DNA from: an uncultured Granulosicoccaceae bacterium
Lineage (GTDB): Bacteria; Pseudomonadota; Gammaproteobacteria; Granulosicoccales; Granulosicoccaceae
Length of the DNA: 64,000 bases
Reading direction: 5' to 3'
NCBI GenBank assembly: GCA_937981955.1
Contig: CALJNA010000020.1
Span: 23,647-87,646 of the forward strand
The notes under the pieces: model-generated
Database searches by the model: none
Told to the model about the DNA's origin: nothing
The model's input: the letters and a program-made list of their open reading frames with translations, nothing else
Made by a program: the position numbers and the translations under genes
Part shown: piece after piece, positions 24,970 to 34,067 of the stretch
Numbering within the stretch: the first letter of the stretch is position 1
Layout of the letters: the number at the start of each line of letters is the position of its first letter

Positions 24970-26409
24970 GTGAGACGCGATAAGTTTATGCTGACTGTAT
25001 TAATCAGTGCGGTCCTCAGTGCCTGCGGAGGCTCAAGTGGAGACAGTACACCGCAACCGGTAGTTGAAGCCGATACCGCACAGTTGAAAAACAATGCTGT
25101 GGCGGCAATTGGCGGGGATTTCGATGGAAACATTTCTGCCGTTGGTCGCATGTTCAATCAGAACAGATCGGTTGTTGTTGGCACCACCGGCGATGTGGTC
25201 GTTGGCGGTACCGATGAGTTCCAACAGGATATCGAAACGGAAACGGACGTACAGGAATCGATACAAGAGTTGGTCGTTGCGTCTTTGGCTGCGTCTGAGG
25301 GTAGTGCCGGAGTGACCACACGAACCGGAAACACCATCAATATCGACCCGGATGAAACGGAAGTGTGCGAAGAAAATCTATTGAGTAGTGAAGACCAGTT
25401 ATTTGGTGCATCCGATCCGACAGAATTTGATAATTGTCGTGAGCTGGTTAAAGACCTGACCGTACAGCTGGTCGCTTCAGGCGAAGAATCGGGCTCGGTC
25501 AGCTATTTGTTCAAGAATGAACCTGTGCTAACACTGGGTTATGCACCTGGCAGTGAAAGTGTTGAGCTGGACTTTGGCGGCCTGAGAACCTTTACGGTTG
25601 CATATGAAGATATTTACTACGGACCAAACTCTGAGTCTGCCGAGTTCCCGGCCGTGGTAACAGGATCAATAAGAGCCGCTACTGTCACAACCAATGACAC
25701 ACCAGGTCAGGAGGCTGGGTCGGTTTCTCTGGATATCGTCAAGCCGATCAATATCGTGAACTCGAACAGTGCAGGGCAGGAAGAACTATCAATGGCCCCG
25801 GGTACTTTGTTTGCAATTTCCGCCGATGTTGGTACTGGTATCGGTTCGTTGTCTTTCGATGTGGGGGCAATTTCAGCTGCTGCGATTGATGAAGACAGTC
25901 AACTCGGTAAGCTGAACCTGGCAGGTTTTACTGGTAAAGCAGATGTTAATCCTGATAACGGTACGATGGTCGTTAGTAATCTGGGACTGTCGCGTGGACC
26001 GCTGAGTGTCAGCATCGACAATCAGGAAGTGCTCAGGATGACCCTGCAGAGTTTTGGCTTTCAGGTTAGCGAGCAATCTGATGCGCTGACTATTAATGGT
26101 GATCTGAACTTGTCGCTGTTCGCTGACAACTCGGGTCTGAATGATATGGCCGAAGAGGATTTTGCAGACGGTGAGCCAAACATTGTCAGTAGCATGATAA
26201 GCATGATGGCCCCTTCAGGTACTGCGTTCTCCAGAGCCGGAAGTGGTGCTGTACAAATTGGTGGAACCGGTCCATTCACAGTGTCTTATGGTGCGACTGA
26301 TGATCAGGGAGCCCAGGAAGAGTCGGTTGTGGTGGTTAACGCCGGGGAATGTGTTGAGAGTTATTTGCCCGATGAAGATGATATTCCGTCGGCAGAGAAG
26401 TGCTTGTAA
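24970..26409 (+). CDS. Large lipoprotein of unknown function
   Basis: A 479-residue protein with lipobox ISAVLSACGG (Cys at residue 19). GTG 24970 has a good AAGGAG site. The mature part is acidic, Ser/Gly/Val-rich and probably beta-structured, with few Cys residues in two short Cys-containing stretches (EVCEENLL, FDNCRELV). It has no recognisable catalytic motif. Repeated strand-like segments such as GSVSLDIVKPINIVNSNSAG and GSLSFDVGAISAAAID suggest a beta-solenoid or filamentous surface protein. It stands alone with its own terminator. Confidence 0.7.
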   Translation: MRRDKFMLTVLISAVLSACGGSSGDSTPQPVVEADTAQLKNNAVAAIGGDFDGNISAVGRMFNQNRSVVVGTTGDVVVGGTDEFQQDIETETDVQESIQELVVASLAASEGSAGVTTRTGNTINIDPDETEVCEENLLSSEDQLFGASDPTEFDNCRELVKDLTVQLVASGEESGSVSYLFKNEPVLTLGYAPGSESVELDFGGLRTFTVAYEDIYYGPNSESAEFPAVVTGSIRAATVTTNDTPGQEAGSVSLDIVKPINIVNSNSAGQEELSMAPGTLFAISADVGTGIGSLSFDVGAISAAAIDEDSQLGKLNLAGFTGKADVNPDNGTMVVSNLGLSRGPLSVSIDNQEVLRMTLQSFGFQVSEQSDALTINGDLNLSLFADNSGLNDMAEEDFADGEPNIVSSMISMMAPSGTAFSRAGSGAVQIGGTGPFTVSYGATDDQGAQEESVVVVNAGECVESYLPDEDDIPSAEKCL

Positions 26410-26451
26410 TTCAGCGACCTTTGGCTGCTGCTCGGGCAAATTGGTTGGCCG

Positions 26452-26490
26452 ACTGGTTCCGCAAACTGGTTCGGCAAACTGGTTCGGCAA
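26452..26490 (+). repeat. Three tandem 13-base repeats after the lipoprotein gene
   Basis: ACTGGTTCCGCAA followed by two exact copies of ACTGGTTCGGCAA, with a degenerate fourth unit just upstream. They lie between the stop of the lipoprotein gene and its terminator. The function is unknown; slippage expansion in a 3-prime untranslated region is possible. Confidence 0.75.
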
Positions 26491-26526
26491 AAAATGCCTG
26501 TAAGCAAAATGTGTTTCATTACAATG

Positions 26527-26555
26527 CCAGCTGCGTCTCGCAGCTGGTTTTATTT
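26527..26555 (+). terminator. Rho-independent terminator
   Basis: CCAGCTGCG-TCT-CGCAGCTGG is a perfect 9-base-pair stem followed by TTTTATTT. It ends the lipoprotein transcript that starts at 24970. Confidence 0.9.
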
Positions 26556-26619
26556 GAATAAAATTTATTGCTGTTTGCAATCCCGGTAAAGCTCTTCTGG
26601 GATACTGGGTGTCTGGAAT

Positions 26620-28962
26620 ATGAGGCATCTGATCATTAAGCATCTTTTCAACATTAGCCGGTATTTTTTCCTTATCTGGGTTGGCATCGTTTTCCCTTTC
26701 AGTCCGGTCGTGGCTGAAACGGTTAAGGTAACTTTGCTTGAACTACAGCAAGCGCTGGATAACGCGAATTCAGGGACCGATGCTGTTGCCCGCGATGTGT
26801 TCGCCAGAATCAGCGAGGCCATAAATGATTCAGACCTGGGTCTGGTTAACGGCGAATTGATTTATCGCATTTCCGATGAAAATATGACTGTAGAAGGTGG
26901 GTGTAATCGCACAGTCATTCTACAAATAGACACAGACATTACACTGAATTCAGATACGTCAGTGTCGTTGTCGCTGGATTCGTTATACGACCCTGTTGTA
27001 ATTTCATTAAACGTGAATGCCAATATTACAAGCGCTGGTGAAGCCCGGCAAATCCTCGGTGTGCGTCTGGGTCAATGCCAGAATATTGCCAGAGACAGCT
27101 TTGACTTTTTAGCTTCGGGGCCTGCAAGTTTCGACATGCAAGTGACTCTGTTGCTTAATCCTGAGTGGACTGACGAAACCACCTTAAGCCTTTTCCCTAA
27201 GGTTATTCTTGCCGGCGAACTAACTGAGTTTTCAGTCGACGTGGATGTTGACGATACGGTGCTGGCTGGCATTTTGGAATCCTATATTGAAGATCAAATT
27301 GACGATACATTCTCTAATTCCCGCCTGGTGCAGGAGTTAAGTGATTTCGAAGCCGAGGTTAATGCTTCCTTGTATGAATCATTTGAAAACGGGCGCATCG
27401 ATATCGAATTACCCGAGGCGACTGACGAACAGATCATTGCCCTGTACCAGTTTCTGCAACCTGAAGCCAGATTTCCAATTACATTGGACATGATCAGAGC
27501 CAACAGACAAAAAATTCTTTCATCAATGTTATTTGGTGAGCCTTCATCAGCTCAGAACATCTTTTCTGATGCACTGGTTTGTGAATCAGCGTCGGCTTTT
27601 TTAAACACAACCGAATCTTCCTCTTTATTCGATCGCACTGGCAACCAATGCAGCGCGGTGAATTTGGCTGAGGCTATGTCAGGCAATTACTGGTCTGATG
27701 AGCAATGTACGGATGTGATCGACTATCGAACGACATCAATGAGCGAACATTGTATCGTGGCGCTCGATGCTGATCGGTTGGGTAACGCCTCGGTGTTGGG
27801 GACAGAAGCCCAACACTGGACTCACAGCCCTGGTACTCGATTTGATATTGGCGCTTTATCGCTGGATGGTCTTGCACAACCGTTAATGCGCCGCTATCGA
27901 TATAAATCGGTTCAAACCGACCGTGGTCTTTGTGAGCTGGAAATGCGCGTTTATTCAGGTGCTTCGCATATTGAATCGCGAAAACCTCTGCTGGCCTTGC
28001 ATGGTGGAAGCTGGCAACATCGTGCTAGCGGGTTTCTTGGTATAGAAGCAACCGCTACCCATTTCACTAATCGAGGCTTTGTTGTTTTTGCACCTTTCTA
28101 TCGGTTAATAGGTGAATCAGATGGAAATGCTGCCTGCAACAACGCTACGTTGTCAGATATTCAAAGCGATGTTAACGACGCTCTGGATTGGGTCAATGAG
28201 CGCTCTGAACATTTTCGCCTAAATGATAAAACTACGGTGTTTGGGCAATCAGCAGGCGGCCACTTAGCGCTTTCGCTCGCTGTTGGTCGCAGCAATGAGA
28301 TTCGCCGTGCCATACTTTTTTATGCGCCCACCGATTTTGCTGATTTTGCTGCACAGATAAAAAGTGGTGCCTATACAAATCCTGCGGGATTGAAAATATT
28401 GCAAACCGTGACTGGCGAAACGATCGACGAACTCGACACCAGTTCACTATTGGTTTCCGGGAATAGTTTCCCTGCAATTGTATCTGCAACGCCCGAGCGT
28501 TATCCTCCCATGTTTATATTGCATGGTGAAATGGATTCCCTGTTACCTTTTCGTCAATCGGTGCGTTTATGTAACGCGCTTTCTGGTAGTTCCGATCCAA
28601 ACCTTGGTCCGGCTGAACTATTCCCAAATATCGATTCGCTTTCGTCGAGTACCGCTTGCGGTATTAGCGGGAGTACGCTTCACCTGATAGCTGAAGGTGA
28701 GCACGCACTCGATTTGTGCCTGGCGCCAGGCCTATGCTTATCTGGAAGTGAGCAAAGCTCGGAAGAAGTTGCCCGGTCGATGACAACGATGCTTGACTGG
28801 GCTAGCGCAGAGCGTGTGAGTGTTTCAGCAATTCGTGTGGGTGCAGGTGGTGGATTGGGTGCAACACATTGGTTACTGCTGGTGCTTGTTACGCTGGTTT
28901 GGCTTTCTCGTAAAATTTTATCCATTCCTCGGGTGTCATCTTGCCTGCAAGCTCCCCAATGA
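26620..28962 (+). CDS. Secreted alpha/beta-hydrolase (esterase) with C-terminal sorting-like tail
   Basis: A 780-residue exported protein with a signal peptide ending near FSPVVAET. Residues 35-430 are an unrecognised acidic N-terminal part. The hydrolase part has oxyanion motif HGGSW (461-465), nucleophile motif GQSAGG with Ser544, Asp639 in HGEMDS and His695 in EGEHALDL, a full catalytic triad of the HSL/carboxylesterase type. The end reads RVGAGGGLGATHWLL, a hydrophobic helix and SRK, like a GlyGly-CTERM sorting tail. The 3-prime 74 bases overlap a convergent DUF1801 gene. The substrate is unknown. Confidence 0.85.
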   Translation: MRHLIIKHLFNISRYFFLIWVGIVFPFSPVVAETVKVTLLELQQALDNANSGTDAVARDVFARISEAINDSDLGLVNGELIYRISDENMTVEGGCNRTVILQIDTDITLNSDTSVSLSLDSLYDPVVISLNVNANITSAGEARQILGVRLGQCQNIARDSFDFLASGPASFDMQVTLLLNPEWTDETTLSLFPKVILAGELTEFSVDVDVDDTVLAGILESYIEDQIDDTFSNSRLVQELSDFEAEVNASLYESFENGRIDIELPEATDEQIIALYQFLQPEARFPITLDMIRANRQKILSSMLFGEPSSAQNIFSDALVCESASAFLNTTESSSLFDRTGNQCSAVNLAEAMSGNYWSDEQCTDVIDYRTTSMSEHCIVALDADRLGNASVLGTEAQHWTHSPGTRFDIGALSLDGLAQPLMRRYRYKSVQTDRGLCELEMRVYSGASHIESRKPLLALHGGSWQHRASGFLGIEATATHFTNRGFVVFAPFYRLIGESDGNAACNNATLSDIQSDVNDALDWVNERSEHFRLNDKTTVFGQSAGGHLALSLAVGRSNEIRRAILFYAPTDFADFAAQIKSGAYTNPAGLKILQTVTGETIDELDTSSLLVSGNSFPAIVSATPERYPPMFILHGEMDSLLPFRQSVRLCNALSGSSDPNLGPAELFPNIDSLSSSTACGISGSTLHLIAEGEHALDLCLAPGLCLSGSEQSSEEVARSMTTMLDWASAERVSVSAIRVGAGGGLGATHWLLLVLVTLVWLSRKILSIPRVSSCLQAPQ

Positions 28963-29344
28963 GCTCATATGGGATAGTGTCGAGTTTCTTGAACCGTATA
29001 CAAGACTTCCCCATATCGAGTTTGCCTTCAACCGTTTTTTCGTAACGGCTGGTGAACCAATTCATGAGTTTTTTATCAGCGTATATGCCCATATGATATA
29101 CGGCGACGAAGTTCTTCTGTGAGGCAAGATTCATAAAGGGCAGTGGTTTGGTGGTATCGCAGTGATATCCAGCCGGGTACAGTGAGTGAGGCACCACGTA
29201 ACCGAGCATGTTGTAATTCATCTCCTCCTTGAACCCTTTAGGCAGATTTTTCCTGATAGTCGCCCGCAGTTTTTTGATGACCTTTTTTCGATCATCAGGC
29301 AATTGGTCAATATACTCTTTTGGTGTGCTAGCTGAATTTTTCAT
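28889..29344 (-). CDS. DUF1801 (YdhG-like) protein
   Basis: A 151-residue soluble protein of the DUF1801/YdhG family: STPKEYIDQLPDDRKKVIKK at the start, EEMNYNMLGYVVPHSLYPAG and NFVAVYHMGIYADKKLMNWF in the middle, and CIRFKKLDTIPYELIGELAG near the end. The family fold is known but not the reaction. It is 17 bases downstream of the voltage-sensor-like gene on the same strand. Its last 74 bases overlap the end of the esterase gene on the other strand, which is unusual. Confidence 0.9.
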   Translation of the reverse strand: MKNSASTPKEYIDQLPDDRKKVIKKLRATIRKNLPKGFKEEMNYNMLGYVVPHSLYPAGYHCDTTKPLPFMNLASQKNFVAVYHMGIYADKKLMNWFTSRYEKTVEGKLDMGKSCIRFKKLDTIPYELIGELAGKMTPEEWIKFYEKAKPA

Positions 29345-29361
29345 GCAATACCAGTCCAGTC

Positions 29362-30432
29362 TTATGGTGTGTTCGGGTCCGGAACATGGGCTGTGGAGGC
29401 TGTGACGCGATCTTCCAGTGCCTTGATTTCACTTTTAAGTTCAGTCATCTCCAGTGATCGTTCCTCAAGTTCAGCATTGAGTTTCTTCAGTCTTTTTTCC
29501 GGAGTAATCTTAAGTATACGATTAATAACCTCAAACATCATCACAGCACGCATGGCTTTCATACCAAGGCTGCGTACTCGATAGACCCGACCGAGTCGTG
29601 CAATTTTTTGTATTTTGGCCAGTCTGGCAAGACGCAGAACGCGCAGCGTTCGAAGAAAGGATATAAGCGGAATCAGAATAATCGCCAAATCTATCCAGTT
29701 CTTCTTTATATAGGTAAGCTTCTTGTCCGTGGCACTCACCATAATGATGAACTCCAGAGTAAACGCAAACCAGATAAAGCCAGTTGCCAAATGCAGCAAC
29801 AAACGTAACCAGAAATATTCCTGAACAGCACCCTTGAAAACGAATTCGATAAGCAGAATAGGCAGAATAAGCAGTGCAATGACAAGCATTGGTTTGCTGA
29901 AAATTCGCTCAAGAAGCGTTGATAGTTCGCGCCCGGGGTGCTGCCATGACAGGGATGGCAGCCAAAGACGATCATCCCAAGCGGGTGATACACTACCGAG
30001 TCGCAATGGCGGAATCAGGCAAGCCAGCAAAGGTTGGACGGCGATGAATCTTGAGCCATCTTTGCGTTTTCTTGTGGTGTAATTGTATGCGTACTCAAGC
30101 CAGAACAAAGGCCAGATACATAGCAACGCAATAAAGAAACTTTGACCAATGCGGTTAGCTTTGTTGGCAAGGTTCACGGCATCATCAATCGCAGCCTGGT
30201 GCGCTTCCATGTTGGATGCGTCACTGGATAGCGCTTCAAGACTTTCGGCGTCAATTTTTGCCAGCTCGGCAACTCTGGGGATATCAACCCAGGTCACCAC
30301 AATCCCTGCCAGTAACACTAGAAAAAATATACTGAACACAAACATGGGCAGGGCGAATTCGTCCGCCTGATCCCGTCGTTCACTTGCCTTTTGTAATGCA
30401 ATTTTATCGGTCACATTGGTTACCAATCGCAT
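29362..30432 (-). CDS. Voltage-sensor-like membrane protein without a pore
   Basis: A 356-residue inner-membrane protein with about five membrane helices (28-50, 97-118, 180-200, 208-232, 246-265). The last helix runs into a striking S4-like stretch with a basic residue at every third position: R261, R264, R267, R270, K273, K276, R279, R282 and R285. It is followed by an amphipathic helix and a C-terminal coiled coil (residues 310-345). No K+ or Na+ selectivity-filter motif is present. It looks like the sensor part of an ion channel without the pore domain, in layout somewhat like Hv1 proton channels. The function is inferred and uncertain. Confidence 0.65.
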   Translation of the reverse strand: MRLVTNVTDKIALQKASERRDQADEFALPMFVFSIFFLVLLAGIVVTWVDIPRVAELAKIDAESLEALSSDASNMEAHQAAIDDAVNLANKANRIGQSFFIALLCIWPLFWLEYAYNYTTRKRKDGSRFIAVQPLLACLIPPLRLGSVSPAWDDRLWLPSLSWQHPGRELSTLLERIFSKPMLVIALLILPILLIEFVFKGAVQEYFWLRLLLHLATGFIWFAFTLEFIIMVSATDKKLTYIKKNWIDLAIILIPLISFLRTLRVLRLARLAKIQKIARLGRVYRVRSLGMKAMRAVMMFEVINRILKITPEKRLKKLNAELEERSLEMTELKSEIKALEDRVTASTAHVPDPNTP

Positions 30433-30657
30433 CGCGATTAATTGTTATATAGTGCAGATTAGAGGTCCTCGGACTTCTTGCGAACCGGCCCAAAGCGCCG
30501 GAAGGCAGACCTCCTTCAAAGTTCTCCAGTTTAACCTGCAAGATTCGTGTTGGATTCCAGTTGTGCTGACTTGTCAGTTTATGACGTGGAATTGGCGCGG
30601 AACCTGCTCTTTTTCTGACAGATGCAGCCCGTTTGCGCTGCCGATCAGGACCGATTG

Positions 30658-31647
30658 ATGAGCTTCTTACCCATTACTTTCACCAAGACCTTTTCTGCTG
30701 TGTTGTTCAGTTCGGTGTTTCTTGCTGCGTGTGGCGGCAGTTCGACATCCCAGCCTGCCAATCCGGTTGACCCGGTAGATCCTTCAGATATTGCGTCCGC
30801 GGTTGATCAAGCTTTGGTTGCCATTGACCAAACGACAGACAATCCGCCAGTTGATGGTCCTGCTGCCGCTATGGCTTTGGATGTTATTGACCATGCTGCT
30901 TTAGTTTTTCTTGCGGAAGAAACCGGACCGACTGGTTTAACTGTTTCAGCAAGAGCGCGTTTTTTCGCTTTGGCAACACCGTTAGCTGAAGAACCGGTTT
31001 TAAAACCATTGAACATGCTGGACAGTTGCGAAGTGGGTTCAGAGTCGTCTCAAATTAATGCTGATGCGCTGGATTTACCGGTTGATCATTTGCTTGAAGC
31101 AGTTGGTGATGAGATTTTTCAGGTTGCCGCAATATCCGCTGGAGACACGATTGAAATCACAACGGACACCGGTAGCTACTTGTCTTTGAACAAAAACGAT
31201 CAATCCGGTGATATCGACTACCTGACAGAGGAAGGTGCTGATCTGACAATGGCCGTGCCAAACTTACTCAATATAAGTGTGGCTGGTGATGAGTTTCCAG
31301 CGCTGGAAAGCGCGTGGGCAACACCTGCTCGACTCGATGCAGGTATTCGCGATGCTATTCGTTCAACCGCCAACGGTACAGTACTGACTTGGGATGCTGC
31401 GACTATTGTAGATAGTGTACAGAGCCGCTTGCATATTTACGCCGGGTTTCTTGACGAAGTGACAGGTGAATTCACGTCCTTTCAATGTGAGCTAGCCGAT
31501 GACGGTGAGTTTATGTTGCCTGCAGATGTTCAAGCACTGTATACCAATGGCTCTAGTGCTAACTTTGTTGATGTTGCGCGATACACTCGCAGCGTACAGG
31601 TAGTAAATGACATTAGTGTGGTTAGCGTATTTGTACAGCGCTTCTAG
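30658..31647 (+). CDS. Lipoprotein of unknown function
   Basis: A 329-residue lipoprotein with lipobox VFLAACGGSS. ATG 30658 is preceded by AGGA; an in-frame ATG at 30622 would place an odd Cys-containing segment before the signal peptide. The mature part has an acidic Asp/Pro-rich linker (NPVDPVDPSD) and a mixed domain with two Cys residues (DSCEVGSE, SFQCELAD) that may form a disulfide. I do not recognise it. It precedes the crotonase-family gene by 66 bases. Confidence 0.65.
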   Translation: MSFLPITFTKTFSAVLFSSVFLAACGGSSTSQPANPVDPVDPSDIASAVDQALVAIDQTTDNPPVDGPAAAMALDVIDHAALVFLAEETGPTGLTVSARARFFALATPLAEEPVLKPLNMLDSCEVGSESSQINADALDLPVDHLLEAVGDEIFQVAAISAGDTIEITTDTGSYLSLNKNDQSGDIDYLTEEGADLTMAVPNLLNISVAGDEFPALESAWATPARLDAGIRDAIRSTANGTVLTWDAATIVDSVQSRLHIYAGFLDEVTGEFTSFQCELADDGEFMLPADVQALYTNGSSANFVDVARYTRSVQVVNDISVVSVFVQRF

Positions 31648-31713
31648 GACACTGAAGTTTCGGCTTAATTCACTTAGAATGCCCGGGTACATTTTTCCGG
31701 AACCAAATTCAAA

Positions 31714-32682
31714 ATGAGCCATATCGTTGTCGAGCGTCAAGGTCAGGCTGGATACATTACGCTTGATCGCCCCGATGCTTTGAACTCCCTTACTCATGAC
31801 ATGATCCGCGACATCCATGCGGCGATTCGAGTGCACGAAGCAGACTCAGAGGTGGATGTGATTGTGCTGCGATCATCGAGTGAGCGTGCGTTTTGCGCCG
31901 GGGGTGACATGAAAGCAACACGCCTGCAGGCAATCGCGCAAGAGTGGGACGAGCTCCACGCGTTTTTTGAAGAAGAGTATGCGCTGAATCTTCATATTGA
32001 ACAGTGCAGCAAACCCTATGTGTCGCTTGTTAACGGCGTTGCGATGGGTGGTGGATTAGGTCTGAGTGTGCACGGCGATGTGTTGATAGTCTCCGAAACC
32101 GCTCGACTGGCGATGCCCGAAACAGCCATTGGTTTTTTCCCTGATGTTGGTGGTACGCATTTTTTATCAAGACTATCGTACGATGCCGGGCTATGGCTTG
32201 CGTTGACCGGTGTTGCGGTAAAAGGTGCACAAGCTGTCACCGTTGGTCTTGCAACTCACTTTGTCCATAGCTCCAAATGGTCGACACTGACCGACGCTTT
32301 GGAAACTCAAGGTCGAGCCGCGCTCGATTCCACGCTGGATGCACTTTCTGAAAATGAAACTGATGATGCTTTTGTTCAAGTATTGGAACAACGTCGACAT
32401 TGGTTCGATAGTAACGATCAGTCAAGCTTGATTCAGACGCTGGAAAAAGCCAGTGAGAAGGATGACGACGCAGCATTGCTGTTGAAGAAAATCCAAGCCA
32501 TGTCTCCTTACGCTATGGAGTTAACGCGAAAGCTGCTTATCGAAGCGAAGCATCTCGATCTTGCTAACTGTCTGCAGCTTGAATTGGTTGCTGCCGCGGA
32601 GGCGGTTCGACATCCGGACTTTGTTGAGGGCATTCGCGCCGTTCTGGTCGATAAAGATAAGGCGGTTTGGTCTTCTGTTTAG
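31714..32682 (+). CDS. Crotonase-family enzyme, probable 3-hydroxyisobutyryl-CoA hydrolase
   Basis: A 322-residue enzyme of the ECH/HIBCH type. Motifs: LDRPDALNSLTHDMI, RAFCAGGDMKA (oxyanion hole), VNGVAMGGGLGLSVHGDVLI and MPETAIGFFPDVGGTHFLSR, the last being typical of 3-hydroxyisobutyryl-CoA hydrolases in valine breakdown. The protein is somewhat short for HIBCH (usually 350-380). No other valine-pathway genes are nearby. Enoyl-CoA hydratase is the alternative. Confidence 0.82.
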   Translation: MSHIVVERQGQAGYITLDRPDALNSLTHDMIRDIHAAIRVHEADSEVDVIVLRSSSERAFCAGGDMKATRLQAIAQEWDELHAFFEEEYALNLHIEQCSKPYVSLVNGVAMGGGLGLSVHGDVLIVSETARLAMPETAIGFFPDVGGTHFLSRLSYDAGLWLALTGVAVKGAQAVTVGLATHFVHSSKWSTLTDALETQGRAALDSTLDALSENETDDAFVQVLEQRRHWFDSNDQSSLIQTLEKASEKDDDAALLLKKIQAMSPYAMELTRKLLIEAKHLDLANCLQLELVAAAEAVRHPDFVEGIRAVLVDKDKAVWSSV

Positions 32683-32823
32683 GCCGCGCAATATCGAAGC
32701 CTTGAAACGGCGCAATCGCAGAGGGGAAAGGATTAATTGTGGCTCTGGATTGGACCACGGCTGACTCCCGAACAAATCTGGTTCTTACGTTTCCGAGCTT
32801 GCTCATAGACTTGCCTATCTTTA

Positions 32824-32843
32824 TACTGTATAAATAACCAGTA
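32824..32843 (+). promoter_or_regulatory. LexA-like SOS box upstream of the radical SAM gene
   Basis: TACTGTATAAATAACCAGTA agrees with the E. coli LexA consensus at 17 of 20 positions and has an intact CTG-N10-CAG core. It lies 22 bases before the start of the radical SAM gene, a normal place for repression. From memory, the P. aeruginosa homologue PA0069 belongs to its LexA regulon. Confidence 0.65.
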
Positions 32844-32865
32844 TATTGGTATTTCTCGAGTCGTG

Positions 32866-33999
32866 ATGATTATCAAACCAAATGCAACCAAGGGCAGAGG
32901 CGCGCTCAGTAATGCCAGTGGCCGGTATGAGACACACACCATTCATGCTGTAGAAGATGGCTGGCACTCATATTTGTCGCCAGACCCAACGTTTTCCCCA
33001 GACTCAACGAAAGACCCAACGAAAGACCCAACGAATGTAGTTCAGCAGGTCCGCACGGCATGGACCGATGATAAAAGCAAAACGGTACTCACTCGTAATC
33101 GTTCTCCCGATATTCATTTTGATCGATCAGTAAACCCGTATCGCGGATGCGAACACGGCTGTGTTTATTGCTTTGCCAGACCGACGCACACCTGGCTGGG
33201 ACACTCTGCCGGGCTGGATTTTGAAACGCGTCTCTATGCCAAGCGCGATGCGGCCAGCTTGCTTCAGGCGGAGCTGGCAAAACCTTCGTATCAGTGCGAA
33301 CCCATTGCTTTGGGTGTTAACACCGATGCCTACCAACCGTTGGAACGAAAACTCGGTGTCACTCGACAAGTACTTCAGGTATTGCACGACACTAACCATC
33401 CTGCCTATTTGATCACCAAGTCGTCGCTGGTTGAACGGGATATCGACTTGCTGGCATCTATGGCTGAAAAGCATCTGGTATCAGTCTGTATATCCATCAC
33501 TACCCTTAATCGGGAGCTGGCCAGAAAACTCGAACCGCGAGCGACATCGCCACATCGACGTTTGAAAACGCTCGAAAAGCTCAGTGAGGCAGGGATCCCC
33601 ACTCGCGTTTCAGTGTCTCCGGTCATTCCAGCGCTTAATGAAGAGGAGATAGATGACATTGTTGCAGCCGCTGCGAATGCAGGCGCTCAGGCTGCCTATG
33701 CCATATTGCTCAGACTACCGCACGAGCTGCAAACCCTGTTTCCGGAATGGCTGTACGAGCACTATCCTTTGCGTGCAGAACGCATCATCAAGGCAATTCG
33801 CTCCATGCGGGAAAATAAGCTGAATAACAGCGAATTCGGTCATCGCATGTCGGGCTTTGGACCCAGAGCCAGTATAATCCAGCAGCGGTTTGCATTAGCC
33901 TGTAAACGTGCCGGTATTCATATCGGGCGCGATTTCGAGCTCGATACCTCCCAATTTGTCGCACCAGGTCAACACGGTCAATTGTCGCTTTTTACTTAA
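32866..33999 (+). CDS. PA0069-family radical SAM protein
   Basis: A protein of about 377 residues with the radical SAM cluster motif CEHGCVYC (Cys95, 99 and 102) in NPYRGCEHGCVYCFARPTH, and the family segments GVNTDAYQPLERKL, LITKSSLVERDIDLL and LEPRATSPHRRLKTLEKL. It is related to spore photoproduct lyase-like enzymes, so a DNA-repair-type role is suspected but not proven. Before the core there is a small repeat KDPTKDPT. The start is GTG 32863 or ATG 32866. The LexA-like box upstream suggests SOS control. Confidence 0.9.
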   Translation: MIIKPNATKGRGALSNASGRYETHTIHAVEDGWHSYLSPDPTFSPDSTKDPTKDPTNVVQQVRTAWTDDKSKTVLTRNRSPDIHFDRSVNPYRGCEHGCVYCFARPTHTWLGHSAGLDFETRLYAKRDAASLLQAELAKPSYQCEPIALGVNTDAYQPLERKLGVTRQVLQVLHDTNHPAYLITKSSLVERDIDLLASMAEKHLVSVCISITTLNRELARKLEPRATSPHRRLKTLEKLSEAGIPTRVSVSPVIPALNEEEIDDIVAAAANAGAQAAYAILLRLPHELQTLFPEWLYEHYPLRAERIIKAIRSMRENKLNNSEFGHRMSGFGPRASIIQQRFALACKRAGIHIGRDFELDTSQFVAPGQHGQLSLFT

Positions 34000-34067
34000 C
34001 TGTCGTTTTTTGGCAGTACCGCCGCGACTCGATTTGCTAGTCTGCATTTCTTGTAAAGGAAACGGCT

